Positions 41,905 through 51,007 of a DNA stretch of 64,000 nucleotides are shown here, one piece after another. The position numbers were made by a program, and so were the translations under genes. Source of the DNA: Cytobacillus oceanisediminis (lineage in GTDB: Bacteria > Bacillota > Bacilli > Bacillales > Cytobacillaceae); the NCBI RefSeq assembly GCF_022811925.1, contig NZ_CP065511.1:1171501-1235500 (forward strand), written 5' to 3'. Under the pieces are notes generated by a model. It did no database searches, was not told where the DNA came from, and saw only the letters and a program-made list of their open reading frames with translations. The number at the start of each line of letters is the position of its first letter. Position 1 is the first letter of the stretch.

Positions 41905-41937
41905 ATGAATACCCGCGCATTTGCGGGATTCACCTAA
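41905..41937 (+). CDS. 10-codon leader peptide MNTRAFAGFT in the ABC-F leader
   Basis: ATG to TAA with no overlap to other genes. Its codons run through the first leader hairpin (CCCGC 41912-41916 / GCGGG 41923-41927). No clear ribosome site precedes it. It starts about 20 bases after the predicted transcript start, the placement expected of an attenuator leader peptide. Confidence 0.45.
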   Translation: MNTRAFAGFT

Positions 41938-42015
41938 CCTATGAGCGGGAAGGACCCGCAGAATTTTATCAGAATTTACTTAGGCCATAGGAGCATGTTC
42001 CCTATGGCCTTTTTG
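41912..42015 (+). promoter_or_regulatory. attenuator: tandem hairpins and terminator before the ABC-F gene
   Basis: Hairpin 1 is CCCGC/GCGGG (41912-41927), hairpin 2 GCGGG/CCCGC (41945-41959), and the terminator AGGCCATAGG/CCTATGGCCT (41982-42010) ends in T5. Because the arms of hairpins 1 and 2 have the same sequences, the 3' arm of 1 can pair with the 3' arm of 2. CCTATG at 41938-41943, just after the leader stop, can pair with CATAGG (41986-41991) in the terminator 5' arm and so block termination. The layout matches antibiotic-sensing attenuation. Confidence 0.65.
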
Positions 42016-42045
42016 TGTTTATTTTTAAAAATCGGAGGAACTCAT

Positions 42046-43926
42046 ATGATCGCATGCAGCGCACAGCAAATCGGAAAAAGTTACGGCGGAAATATAGTAT
42101 TTGAAAATTTATCCTTTGAAATTCATGAGAGGGACAGGGTTGGTTTGACAGGAAGAAATGGAAGCGGAAAAACGACACTGTTTAAATTGCTGGCTGGAGC
42201 AGAAGTCCCGGAAACCGGCAAAATTCATTGGAGAAAGGGGTGTGAGATTGGCTATATGGCGCAAATTCCGGATTATCCGGCTAGTATGACGGCAATTGAT
42301 GTTTTAAAAACAGCTTTTGCTTATTTGCTGGAGATGGAAAAAACGATGAAGAAAATGGAACAGGAGATGGCGAATGAGACGGTTCCGGATCAATTAAATA
42401 AACTTATTGGAGAGTACGGAGAACTGCAGGATCAGTTCACACTGAATAACGGCTATGAAGTGGATAGCCAGATAGACCGCATCTCACATGGCCTCAATAT
42501 CAGGAGTCTTCTGAACAAGGATTTCAGCAGTCTAAGCGGTGGAGAAAAAACAAAGGTATGTCTAGGACACATGCTCCTGAAAAGCCCGAATCTGCTTCTG
42601 CTGGATGAGCCGACCAACCACCTGGATATTAAGGCAGTGGAATGGCTGGCTGATTTTATAAAGAATTATGAAGGGACAGTGGTGCTCGTTTCACATGATC
42701 GCTTTTTTTTGGATGAAACGGTCAGCAGGATTCTGGATTTGGAAGATGGAGAAATCACCCTTTATCAGACAAACTATTCAGGCTTTGTAAAAGAGAAAGA
42801 AGAAAGGCTGCTGAGAGAGTTTCAGCAATATGAAGAACAGCAGAAAAAAATCAAAAAGATGAAGGAAGCCATCAAGAGGTTAAGAGAATGGGCCAATCAA
42901 TGCACCCCGCCTAACGCGGGTCTTCATAAACGGGCAAGCAGCATGGAAAAAGCTCTCCAGCGTATGGAGAAGCTGGACCGGCCTGTATTAAACCGAAAAA
43001 AAATGAATATGGATCTTGAATCATCTGAGCGGAGCGGAAAAGATGTGGTTTTAATGAAAGAAGTAAGCAAGTCTTTTGGGAGTAAGTACTTATTCCAAAA
43101 CGTCAGCATGCACATCCAATTCTGCGACCGGACTTCTATTGTCGGGGATAATGGAACAGGAAAATCGACTTTGGTCAAAATGATCCTGGGAGAGCTAGAA
43201 CCTGATGCAGGGGAAATTCGGAAAGGAAGCAACCTGAAAATTGGCTATTTGTCACAGCATGTTTTCTCAAATGCTAATGATCAATCGGTAATTGACACTT
43301 TTAGGGAAGGGCTGACTGTAACAGAGGGAGAGGCACGCCATATTCTGGCCGGTTTCCTCTTTTATGGCCATACTGTTTTTCGTAAAGTATCGCAATTGAG
43401 CGGCGGTGAAAGAATGAGGCTTTGCCTGGCCCAGCTCATGCACAGGGATATTAACTTTCTTATACTTGATGAACCGACCAATCATCTTGATATCGAATCT
43501 AGAGAGGTACTTGAAGAGGCACTGGAAGAATTCAATGGAACGATTTTGGCTGTCTCTCATGACCGTTATTTTATCAATCGAATATTCAGCAAAATTTACT
43601 GGATTGATCAAAAAGAACTTCATTACTATGAAGGGAATTATGATTGGGCCAGAAAGAAAATGGAGGAGAAGCGGAAAGCGGAGATTGAAGTGCCTGCTGT
43701 TAAAAAGGCAAAGATAGCGGCTGTTTCTCCGAAAAAAAATAATAAAGGGCTGGCACCAGAGGAATTAGAGTACGCAATTGAACAACTTGAGACTAGTCTC
43801 ATAAAATTAGAAACGATTCTGGAAAAGGAAATGGATTTAGAGAAGCTGCAGATAGCTTATCAAGAAAAAGAAGAACTTGAAAAGCAGAGGGAAGAGCTAT
43901 ACGGGAAACTGGATGCTATTTTATAA
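42046..43926 (+). CDS. ABC-F family ATPase, probable ribosome-protection (antibiotic resistance) protein
   Basis: 626 residues with two ABC domains and no membrane segments. First domain: GRNGSGKTT (about 36-44), LSGGEKTK, LLLLDEPTNHLD. Second: GDNGTGKST, LSGGERMR, LILDEPTNHLD. The interdomain linker (about residues 245-330, with REWANQCTPPNAGLHKRASSMEKA) is long and is the part that reaches the peptidyl transferase centre in resistance ABC-Fs. A C-terminal coiled coil follows (EELEYAIEQLETSLIKLE). The frame stays open through the leader to 41941, but the terminator lies inside that extension and GGAGGA is seven bases before the ATG at 42046. Drug class cannot be read from the sequence. Confidence 0.87.
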   Translation: MIACSAQQIGKSYGGNIVFENLSFEIHERDRVGLTGRNGSGKTTLFKLLAGAEVPETGKIHWRKGCEIGYMAQIPDYPASMTAIDVLKTAFAYLLEMEKTMKKMEQEMANETVPDQLNKLIGEYGELQDQFTLNNGYEVDSQIDRISHGLNIRSLLNKDFSSLSGGEKTKVCLGHMLLKSPNLLLLDEPTNHLDIKAVEWLADFIKNYEGTVVLVSHDRFFLDETVSRILDLEDGEITLYQTNYSGFVKEKEERLLREFQQYEEQQKKIKKMKEAIKRLREWANQCTPPNAGLHKRASSMEKALQRMEKLDRPVLNRKKMNMDLESSERSGKDVVLMKEVSKSFGSKYLFQNVSMHIQFCDRTSIVGDNGTGKSTLVKMILGELEPDAGEIRKGSNLKIGYLSQHVFSNANDQSVIDTFREGLTVTEGEARHILAGFLFYGHTVFRKVSQLSGGERMRLCLAQLMHRDINFLILDEPTNHLDIESREVLEEALEEFNGTILAVSHDRYFINRIFSKIYWIDQKELHYYEGNYDWARKKMEEKRKAEIEVPAVKKAKIAAVSPKKNNKGLAPEELEYAIEQLETSLIKLETILEKEMDLEKLQIAYQEKEELEKQREELYGKLDAIL

Positions 43927-43935
43927 AAGCGAGTG

Positions 43936-43964
43936 AAGGCTAACAAATGGGTTAGCCTTTTTTA
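43936..43964 (+). terminator. terminator of the ABC-F gene
   Basis: AAGGCTAAC / GTTAGCCTT perfect 9-bp stem followed by T6. Confidence 0.88.
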
Positions 43965-44046
43965 TGCATTTTATTGAATTAATATAAAATTATTTCAAAT
44001 AAACCTTTCAGTTTTCATCTATTTCCTGTATAGTAATATACAAAAA

Positions 44047-44139
44047 TGAATAATTATTTAAATCTGAATAATTTTACGAGATTTTCTTTTAATAATAAGA
44101 TCTTTCAAAAGAAGAAACACTATTCAATATTGAATAATT
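44047..44139 (+). promoter_or_regulatory. three TGAATAATT repeats upstream of the sigma-54 activator gene
   Basis: TGAATAATT occurs at 44047, 44065 (18 bp apart) and 44131; the last is half of the perfect palindrome TATTCAATATTGAATA (44121-44136). The palindrome ends 19 bp before the start codon. This looks like an operator, perhaps for autoregulation. Confidence 0.45.
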
Positions 44140-44154
44140 TTTTCGGAGGGACTA

Positions 44155-45531
44155 ATGAACAGCTTTTTCATGGACTGGAATAATGACAAAGAAGTCATAT
44201 CTTCAATGGAAGAAGACATTATGGTAACCAATGCAGACGGCATAATTATAAAAGTCAGTAAAGGCAGCGGCAGCCATTACGGCGTTGAACCGGAATCTCT
44301 TCTTGGCGAATCTGTTTATGATCTGGAAAGAAAAGGGGTCTTCAAGCCTGCGATTACTCCTGAAGTATTAAAGAAAAAGAAAAAAGTCATACTGGTGCAA
44401 AAAGCCGGCTCAGGCAAAAAGATCCTGGTTACTGGTATTCCAGTATTCAATGAAACTGGAAAAATCGATCATATTGTCAGCTATTCCTACGATGTTTCAG
44501 AACTTCTTGTTATAAAAGAATACCTGAACAGTGTTGAGGAAGAAATGGCCAGGGTTAAGAGCGAGCTGGATCTCCTGCGCAATAAGAGCATCAAAATGGA
44601 TGGCATGATAGCTGACAGCCTGGCGATGAGAAATATAGCTGAAACCATCAGAAGAATCCGGGATGTAGATGTCACAGTCCTGCTCCTGGGTGAATCAGGT
44701 GTCGGAAAATCAGCTCTCGCCAAATGGATTCATCAAAACAGTACGCGAAAAGACGGGCCGTTCATTGAAGTAAACTGCAGTGCTATTCCGGAATCCATCT
44801 TTGAAGCTGAGTTTTTCGGGTATGAAGGCGGTGCTTTTACAGGGGCAAAGAATAAAGGCAAAATGGGATTTGCTGAAATGGCAAAAGGAGGCACGCTATT
44901 TCTTGATGAAATTGGCGAACTCTCAGCCCATCTGCAGGCAAAGCTGCTGAAATTCATACAAGACAAGCAGTTTTATAGAGTAGGGGGAACAAAGCCAGTT
45001 CAGGCAGACTTTCGGCTCCTGGCAGCTACAAATAAGGATCTCGAAAAAGCAGTTGAATCCAAGGATTTCAGGCAGGACTTATTCTTCCGGCTGAACGTGG
45101 TGCCATTAAAGATTCCGCCTTTAAGGGAGAGGAAGGAGGATTTATTTGCGCTCATTCATTATTTTCTCCACTCTATCTCCAAGCGGCATAATCGGGAAAG
45201 GCAGCTGGACAGATCCCTGGTTGATCACTTGCTGCAGCTCGAATGGAAGGGAAACGTAAGAGAACTTGAAAACCTGATGGAGCGGCTTATCGTTACAAGC
45301 ACCAGCCTGATGATCACGAAAGAGGACCTGCCTTATGAATACCATATGCAAGGAAAAAAAGATGGTTTTATAGATTATGAGGGTCAATCTCTCCCTTCTA
45401 TTTTGGAAGAAGTAGAGAAGAAAGTATTAATCAATGCAAGGAAGCGTTACCGAACCACTACAGAAATAGCGGGTGCCTTGGGGATCAGTCAGCCTTCAGT
45501 AGTAAGAAAATTAAAAAAATATGATTGTTAA
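44155..45531 (+). CDS. sigma-54 (SigL)-dependent transcriptional activator with N-terminal PAS domain
   Basis: 458 residues. PAS-like sensor at about 15-120, a short coiled coil (120-148), an AAA+ domain with Walker A GESGVGKS (179-186), the sigma-54 contact loop GAFTGA (226-231) and Walker [10 protein letters not shown] (246-254), then a Fis-type HTH at the C-terminus ([22 protein letters not shown]). This class binds upstream enhancer sites and opens promoters held by SigL. The next gene starts behind a -24/-12 promoter only 10 bp after this stop codon, so that operon is the likely target. CGGAGGG precedes the ATG. Confidence 0.9.
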   Translation: MNSFFMDWNNDKEVISSMEEDIMVTNADGIIIKVSKGSGSHYGVEPESLLGESVYDLERKGVFKPAITPEVLKKKKKVILVQKAGSGKKILVTGIPVFNETGKIDHIVSYSYDVSELLVIKEYLNSVEEEMARVKSELDLLRNKSIKMDGMIADSLAMRNIAETIRRIRDVDVTVLLLGESGVGKSALAKWIHQNSTRKDGPFIEVNCSAIPESIFEAEFFGYEGGAFTGAKNKGKMGFAEMAKGGTLFLDEIGELSAHLQAKLLKFIQDKQFYRVGGTKPVQADFRLLAATNKDLEKAVESKDFRQDLFFRLNVVPLKIPPLRERKEDLFALIHYFLHSISKRHNRERQLDRSLVDHLLQLEWKGNVRELENLMERLIVTSTSLMITKEDLPYEYHMQGKKDGFIDYEGQSLPSILEEVEKKVLINARKRYRTTTEIAGALGISQPSVVRKLKKYDC

Positions 45532-45540
45532 TACATACTT

Positions 45541-45556
45541 TGGCATGAATATTGCA
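45541..45556 (+). promoter_or_regulatory. sigma-54 (-24/-12) promoter of the aminotransferase-YjiH operon
   Basis: TGGCATGAATATTGCA: GG and GC are separated by exactly 10 bp, matching TGGCAC-N5-TTGC. It lies 61 bp before the aminotransferase start and directly after the activator gene. Confidence 0.8.
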
Positions 45557-45616
45557 TTAAAGAATAGCAGAGAAAACATAGCATTTACATCTATGCAGGA
45601 TTCAGGAGGGGAAAGT

Positions 45617-46936
45617 ATGAACGGAGAAAATTGGAGTCATCTTGTCGGAAACATTTCAAACTTATTGGCGCCAAGCATGGCAAAGGATCACCCGAATTTG
45701 CCGGTGGTCAAGGCAGAAGGCTGCTATTACTACGGAGTCGACGGAAAAGAGTATTTGGATTTTACATCAGGCATCGCAGTGGAAAATGTCGGACATCGCC
45801 ATCCAAAGGTTGTACAGGCCATTAAAGACAGTGCAGACCATTTGGTGCACGGCCCGTCAGGCGTTATCATCTATGAATCGATTTTGCGGCTCGCAGATGA
45901 GCTTGGAAAAATTACGCCGGGAAATCTGGATTGCTTTTTCTTTGCGAACAGCGGGACTGAGGCAATCGAAGGAGCTATTAAGCTTGCAAAGTATGTCACG
46001 CGGAGGCCCTATGTTGTCTCCTTCACAGGCTGTTTCCATGGAAGGTCGATGGGGGCACTGAGTGTATCCACATCCAAGAGCAAATACCGCAAGTTTCAGC
46101 AGCCGTCCTGGCTGACTTATCAGCTTCCATATGCGGATGAGCGGGATTGCCCTTTTGGTGAAGATCCTGAGGAGTACTTCCCAAGAAAAATGGAAAAGGA
46201 TGCTGAAACACTCTTCAAGCATCAGGTAGACCCGGAAGAAGTTGCCTGCATGATCATTGAACCGGTTCTCGGGGAAGGAGGCTATATCATTCCTCCGAAG
46301 AAATGGATGCAGAAGATCAGGGAAATCTGTGACAGGCATGGTATCCTGCTGATATTTGATGAAGTGCAAACCGGCTTTGGGCGTACTGGAGAATGGTTTG
46401 CCGCTCAGGCTTTTGATGTTGTGCCGGATATTATGGCGATTGCAAAAGGAATCGCGGCAGGACTGCCGTTAAGCGCAACTGCAGCTTCGAAGGAACTGAT
46501 GGAAAAGTGGCCGCTGGGTGCACATGGAACAACCTTCGGCGGAAATCCCATTGCATGCTCTGCAGCATTGGCGTCTCTTGAAGTCCTAAAAGCGGAGAAT
46601 CTTTTGGAAAACGCAAAGCAAATGGGAGAGTATGCATTAAAGAAATTACAGGATTTGAAAGCCGAACATCCTGCAATTGGCAGTGTCCGAGGTCTGGGGC
46701 TGATGATCGGCATTGAAATAATCGACCCGCAAACCGGAAAACCGGATGGAAAAGCGGTAATGGATATTCTGAACTCTTCACTTGATAAGGGAGTCCTCTT
46801 TTATCTCTGCGGAAATTCAGGGGAAGTGATTCGGATGATTCCGCCGCTTATCGTGACAAAAGAGCAAATCGACCAGGGGCTGAAAGTATTGGAAGAAGCA
46901 CTTACAGAACATGAAGCTGTTGTTTCCAAATTATAA
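45617..46936 (+). CDS. class-III PLP aminotransferase (4-aminobutyrate / omega-amino acid type)
   Basis: 439 residues. Seen: [18 protein letters not shown] (PLP phosphate contact), [15 protein letters not shown], the cofactor Asp in [14 protein letters not shown], the Schiff-base Lys in [14 protein letters not shown] and HGTTFGGNP. Substrates in this class include GABA, beta-alanine, ornithine, putrescine and other omega-amines. Frame open to 45521, but GGAGGGG precedes the ATG at 45617 and the -24/-12 promoter lies inside the extension. It is followed at 12 bp by the yjiH-type gene and probably co-transcribed under SigL control, as other amino-acid catabolic operons of Bacillus are. Confidence 0.88.
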   Translation: MNGENWSHLVGNISNLLAPSMAKDHPNLPVVKAEGCYYYGVDGKEYLDFTSGIAVENVGHRHPKVVQAIKDSADHLVHGPSGVIIYESILRLADELGKITPGNLDCFFFANSGTEAIEGAIKLAKYVTRRPYVVSFTGCFHGRSMGALSVSTSKSKYRKFQQPSWLTYQLPYADERDCPFGEDPEEYFPRKMEKDAETLFKHQVDPEEVACMIIEPVLGEGGYIIPPKKWMQKIREICDRHGILLIFDEVQTGFGRTGEWFAAQAFDVVPDIMAIAKGIAAGLPLSATAASKELMEKWPLGAHGTTFGGNPIACSAALASLEVLKAENLLENAKQMGEYALKKLQDLKAEHPAIGSVRGLGLMIGIEIIDPQTGKPDGKAVMDILNSSLDKGVLFYLCGNSGEVIRMIPPLIVTKEQIDQGLKVLEEALTEHEAVVSKL

Positions 46937-46948
46937 GGAGGTATGAGA

Positions 46949-48316
46949 ATGAAAGCTGAGACAAGGGTTAAGCCGCAGGCTGTCACAGGAGAATATTGGA
47001 AATTCATCATTCCATCTTTAATTGGTTCGCTCCTATTTCTGGTTCCAGTTAAATTTCAGGGAGATGTAACGATTGGTGTTGGTATTTTAGCCTCTCTTTT
47101 AGGCAATGCGTTCAGTGAACAGATGCCTGCCATTATCATTTTTATTTTAGGGATATCGGTTTTTCTTTCCATCCTGACAAAGGCAGCAAAACCGGCATTT
47201 ATACTGGATAATAAGTTTTTAAAAGGATTATTTGATACCGGCAAGTTTGGATTAACCATGAGAATCCTTGGATTCGCAGTAGGGATCATGACTTTGTTTG
47301 AGATCGGGCCTGAATTTATCTGGTCGCGGAGTACAGGCGGAGTGGTTCTCTACGACCTGGCTCCCGTTTTGCTTACGTGGTTCCTGTTTGCCGGCATCCT
47401 TTTGCCGCTTTTAGTAGAGTTTGGTTTAATGGAGTTCATAGGGGCGCTTGTCCAAAAATTTATGAGACCATTTTTTACACTTCCCGGACGGTCCTCCATC
47501 GATTGCCTTGCGTCCTGGATGGGCGCCGGAACAGTAGGTGTATTGGTAACAACGAAGCAATATGATGAAGGATTTTACACAAAAAGAGAAGCAGCGGTCA
47601 TTGCAACAACCTTTTCGATTGCATCTGTTGCTTTCAGTCTTGTCGTTGCGAATGTGGTTGGTCTTGGCCATTTATTCATCCCTTTTTACTTAACCGTTTC
47701 TGCTGCCTGTGTCGTGGCAGCATTGATTATGCCAAGAATTCCGCCATTATCCCGGAAGCCGGATACTTATTATGAGCCAGTAGGACAGCAGATTGATGAA
47801 ACCATTCCGGAAGGGGTTTCGAAATTGAAATGGGGATGGGAGCAGGCAATTGATAAAGCAAGGAATGCTCCGGGTCCCAAAAAGCTGTTAACCAATGGCA
47901 TTGAAACCGTTTTGGATATTTGGATGGGCCTGATTCCGCTTGTGATGAGCCTGGGAGCAGCAGCCCTGATCATTGCGGAATACACGCCTGCATTTAAGTT
48001 TATTTCATACCCGCTCATCCCGGTTTTGGAGTTTATGCAATTGCCGGAAGCAGGAGCAGCAGCACAGACCATGCTTGTTGGCTTTGCTGATATGTTCCTT
48101 CCGGCCGTTATAGGGAGCGGGATTGAGAGCGAGCTGACAAGATTTGTCGTGGCGGGCCTGTCATTAACACAATTAGTATACATGTCTGAAATCGGGATCC
48201 TGATCCTGCGTTCGAACATTCCGCTGAGCTTTTTGGATTTATTCGTTATTTTTATTGAAAGAACGGTTATTACTTTACCTGTTATTGTACTGATTGCACA
48301 TGTTTTTGTATTTTAG
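46949..48316 (+). CDS. YjiH-family (nucleoside-recognition/Gate domain) membrane protein
   Basis: 455 residues, about 11 membrane helices, with two Gate-type segments: the first around SSIDCLASWMGAGTVGVLVTT, the second around AAQTMLVGFADMFLPAVI. AGGAGG is seven bases before the ATG at 46949; an in-frame ATG at 46943 is too close to be used. YjiH proteins are putative transporters of unknown substrate. Pairing with an omega-aminotransferase and a SigL promoter suggests an amino acid or amine. Terminator at 48320. Confidence 0.8.
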   Translation: MKAETRVKPQAVTGEYWKFIIPSLIGSLLFLVPVKFQGDVTIGVGILASLLGNAFSEQMPAIIIFILGISVFLSILTKAAKPAFILDNKFLKGLFDTGKFGLTMRILGFAVGIMTLFEIGPEFIWSRSTGGVVLYDLAPVLLTWFLFAGILLPLLVEFGLMEFIGALVQKFMRPFFTLPGRSSIDCLASWMGAGTVGVLVTTKQYDEGFYTKREAAVIATTFSIASVAFSLVVANVVGLGHLFIPFYLTVSAACVVAALIMPRIPPLSRKPDTYYEPVGQQIDETIPEGVSKLKWGWEQAIDKARNAPGPKKLLTNGIETVLDIWMGLIPLVMSLGAAALIIAEYTPAFKFISYPLIPVLEFMQLPEAGAAAQTMLVGFADMFLPAVIGSGIESELTRFVVAGLSLTQLVYMSEIGILILRSNIPLSFLDLFVIFIERTVITLPVIVLIAHVFVF

Positions 48317-48319
48317 TTG

Positions 48320-48352
48320 AAAGGAGGGTGGCATATAGCCAGCCTCCTTTTC
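48320..48352 (+). terminator. terminator of the aminotransferase-YjiH operon
   Basis: AAAGGAGG.TGGC / GCCA.CCTCCTTT stem with one mismatch, ATATA loop, T4. Confidence 0.8.
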
Positions 48353-48449
48353 GTTATATTAATTTTCTTAAAAGTTCCAAAAGGGCAATATATTATCGGG
48401 GCATGTCTCATATCTTATATAGAATCTGCATTATATAAGGAGAGGCGCA

Positions 48450-49775
48450 ATGAGTAAATTCTTCAAAGGAGTCATATTGCTTGCACTGGCGGCTTTTGCA
48501 AGCGAGTGTATAGAGTTTGTGGTAAATATGGTGCTCGCCCGGGAACTGGGGGAGAGGGGACTCGGCATGTACATGTCGATTTTGCCGACCATATTTTTGA
48601 TTGTGCTGCTGGCAAGTTTTGAGCTTCCGATCTCTATTTCCAAATTCATTGCGGAAAAAGATAAAAGGTACCATCTCAGCATGCTTCATCATGTCATCAA
48701 GCTGACTATTATCTTTACAGCCATTTTGGTGCCAGCTGCAGCGGTTATTATTCCGTTTGTCAGTGTCTTTAATGAGTATCACCCGCTGCTGAGATGGGTT
48801 GTGATCGGGTTCATCCCAATCGTGTCATTTTCCTCGATTGCCAGAGGCTTTTTCATGGGCAAGCATCAAATGGGGAAAATTGCAGCCTCCAATTTTCTGC
48901 GCAAATCCGTTCAGCTCCTTCTGCTCGTGGTTCTTTACCAGGCCTTTCAATTTGATGCCAATACCGCAGTATTCATTGCTTTTTGTACTTTTGTAGGAAG
49001 TGAGATTGTTGTTTTCCTATATCTTCTGCATATGTTTATTATTCAGTATCAGCGCATTAAAAAAGAGCCATCGAGTTTTATCAGCGGTAAAAGTGTTCGG
49101 CAAAACCTTCTATCTGTCTCTGTGCCGACTACCGCTTTACGAGTTTTTCATGCCTTGACCCATGCAGTTCAGCCATTTTTGATCAAAGCGGCGCTATTTA
49201 AAGCAGGGGTGCCGGGAGAAATCGCGACAGAGCATTTTGGTATGCTTGCAGGTGTGGCCATGACAATCGGCTTTTTTCCATCCTTCATTGCCCATTCATT
49301 TTTAATTATGCTGATTCCAACTGTGTCTAAAGAATATGCGGATAAAAACCTGGATGAACTGAGGAGGCTTCTTCAGCAGGTGTTTTTTGTCACTTTTTTA
49401 TACGGAATTCCTTCGGTTGGACTTTTTTACTTTTTCGCACGGCCGCTGACCGATGTGTTTTTTCATTCAACAGATGCAGCAGTGTATTTGCAGATGCTTT
49501 GGCCATTCTTTTTGCTTCACTTCTTCATTATCCCGATGCAGGCCTACTTAATCGGCCTGGGCCTGATGAAAGATGCAGCTTATCATTCAGTATGGTCCAC
49601 GGTTGTTTCATTTACAGTCATGTACCTGCTTGGTTCAATGCATAGCCTGCAGATGGATGGGATCATTATGGGCATGAATACAGGAGCAGTGCTCCTCGCC
49701 ATGATGCATTATGTAACAGTATGCAGGAAAATTGGGCTGACTCTGTATCTATCGCCAGCTAAGCAGTTTTACTGA
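48450..49775 (+). CDS. SpoVB-family polysaccharide/lipid flippase (MVF/MOP superfamily, YkvU-like)
   Basis: 441 residues and about 12 membrane helices. The start MSKFFKGVILLALAAFASECIEFVVNMVLARELGERGLGMY is characteristic of SpoVB-like proteins; key residues are the LAREL..RGLG.Y block. ISKFIAEKD and ARGFFMGKHQM also fit. SpoVB flips lipid-linked wall precursors during spore cortex synthesis; paralogues such as YkvU are also sporulation proteins. Whether this is SpoVB or a paralogue cannot be settled here, since spoVB normally lies elsewhere. AAGGAGAGG precedes the ATG. Confidence 0.82.
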   Translation: MSKFFKGVILLALAAFASECIEFVVNMVLARELGERGLGMYMSILPTIFLIVLLASFELPISISKFIAEKDKRYHLSMLHHVIKLTIIFTAILVPAAAVIIPFVSVFNEYHPLLRWVVIGFIPIVSFSSIARGFFMGKHQMGKIAASNFLRKSVQLLLLVVLYQAFQFDANTAVFIAFCTFVGSEIVVFLYLLHMFIIQYQRIKKEPSSFISGKSVRQNLLSVSVPTTALRVFHALTHAVQPFLIKAALFKAGVPGEIATEHFGMLAGVAMTIGFFPSFIAHSFLIMLIPTVSKEYADKNLDELRRLLQQVFFVTFLYGIPSVGLFYFFARPLTDVFFHSTDAAVYLQMLWPFFLLHFFIIPMQAYLIGLGLMKDAAYHSVWSTVVSFTVMYLLGSMHSLQMDGIIMGMNTGAVLLAMMHYVTVCRKIGLTLYLSPAKQFY

Positions 49776-49780
49776 AAATG

Positions 49781-49819
49781 AAAAAGCATCTCCCTCCCAT
49801 GGGCAGATGCTATTTTTTT
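49781..49819. terminator. bidirectional terminator between flippase and RCK_C gene
   Basis: AGCATCT / AGATGCT with inner CCC/GGG pairing, flanked by A5 and T7. It overlaps the stop of the minus-strand gene. Confidence 0.78.
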
Positions 49820-50484
49820 CCCTCATTTTTTTTCCCGAATTTGCTCTCAATTGTATGTTCATCTCCGTACAGGATAATATGATCGCCTTCCTGAAGCTCC
49901 GTCACTAGCCGTTCTTTTCTAATCTTTACGTCACCCCGCTGGATATACAGCACATTGATATCCTCATCCTCTTCGATAATATCTCCTAACTCCTTTTCCT
50001 TAAATTCACATGTTTCATCAATGAAATAATCCAATACATGATCAGTATCATCTGTAAGCAGCGCTTCTCTTATCGGGAGATCACGAAAATCATAATGTTC
50101 TTCGAGCTCATGCTCCAGTTTCCCCGAAAGATAATCCCGCATTTTAGGCATCTTTAAAATAAAAATAACCATGATTAGGGCGGCGGCAACGAACGAGATC
50201 TTAGCAGTAAAAAATTCATCTGAGAGGATGCTGCTGATTGCAGAAATAATAACTGCCAATGAGAAGGCACCAAATAAAATTAAAAAGGCTCCGAACCTTC
50301 TGCGGATCGGATGGTCGATAATCAGTTCCGATTCCCCGGTTGTAAAGCCGGTTCCTGTCAGCATGCTGATCACCTGAAATCTCGCAATATGCTTATCAAG
50401 CCCAGTATATGTGAAGATAAGGGTATGAATTTCGATAACAGCCAAAACGATTCCCAAATAAATCAGGATGAAAAGAACACCCAT
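49810..50484 (-). CDS. membrane protein with C-terminal TrkA-C (RCK_C) domain
   Basis: 224 residues. Three hydrophobic helices (about 3-27, 66-88 and 93-110) are followed by a cytoplasmic RCK_C domain (ELGDIIEEDEDINVLYIQRGDVKI...LQEGDHIILYGDEHTI). Between helices 1 and 2 lies MLTGTGFTTGESE, which resembles the TGF(S/T)T filter loop of Trk/Ktr potassium transporters, but the protein is far too short to be a full Ktr subunit. Likely a regulator or minimal partner of cation transport. The ATG is preceded by GGAGGAAAT on the minus strand. Confidence 0.65.
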   Translation of the reverse strand: MGVLFILIYLGIVLAVIEIHTLIFTYTGLDKHIARFQVISMLTGTGFTTGESELIIDHPIRRRFGAFLILFGAFSLAVIISAISSILSDEFFTAKISFVAAALIMVIFILKMPKMRDYLSGKLEHELEEHYDFRDLPIREALLTDDTDHVLDYFIDETCEFKEKELGDIIEEDEDINVLYIQRGDVKIRKERLVTELQEGDHIILYGDEHTIESKFGKKNEGKK

Positions 50485-50514
50485 CTTATTTCCTCCGAAA
50501 ATTTAGAATTATGT

Positions 50515-50542
50515 AAAAAACCTAAGGAAGCCAGTCCTTAGG
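50515..50542 (-). terminator. terminator of the 87-residue membrane protein gene
   Basis: CCTAAGGA / TCCTTAGG perfect 8-bp stem with T6 on the minus strand. Confidence 0.85.
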
Positions 50543-50806
50543 TCATTGCTGTACGGTTTCGTTATAGTAATTTACTGAATACATGGCACCTTCATCTACC
50601 ATTTTGTTATCTTCAATATTATGCGGGTCCGGGTGGCCAAGTTTTTCTTCAGGCACTGTATCATTTAAAAAGCGGTCTGGAAGCATGCCTTTCATCTTAA
50701 CTGCAAGAGACTGAACCTTATTTCGATTGTTTTTGCTTGCCAACAATAAAATACTTGTAATGCCAACACCGGCTAAAAGATATGGATTTAACGGACGAGA
50801 ATTCAT
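50543..50806 (-). CDS. small protein with one membrane helix, 87 residues
   Basis: Begins MNSRPLNPYLLAGVGITSILLLASKNNRNKV; key features are a single hydrophobic stretch (about 9-23) flanked by basic residues, then a hydrophilic tail ending NYYNETVQQ. AAGGAGGAG lies before the ATG on the minus strand and its own terminator follows the stop, so it is a separate transcription unit from the RCK_C gene. No family recognised. Confidence 0.65.
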   Translation of the reverse strand: MNSRPLNPYLLAGVGITSILLLASKNNRNKVQSLAVKMKGMLPDRFLNDTVPEEKLGHPDPHNIEDNKMVDEGAMYSVNYYNETVQQ

Positions 50807-51007
50807 GAGTATGCTCCTCCTTCAAATAATTGGATTTGTATTTCTTGGTGTATATTTACCCGGTATAATTAAATGCAAACATTTAGTCTTATTAACATTG
50901 TTTCCAGTACTAGAAATAATTACTCCTTCTAAAGGGTTTTACTAGGGCCATGAGAGGGGAATTATGTATTTATTAAAAAGGATTAGGATTCCAGGAGGAA
51001 GATGGGG

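Noticed and set aside
41941..42045. In-frame N-terminal extension of the ABC-F protein (MSGKDPQNFI...)
   Set aside because: It passes straight through the attenuator hairpins and terminator, and the good ribosome site belongs to the ATG at 42046.
50807..51007. M-box magnesium riboswitch before corA
   Set aside because: The 200-bp AT-rich gap shows no set of conserved helices and no terminator hairpin.
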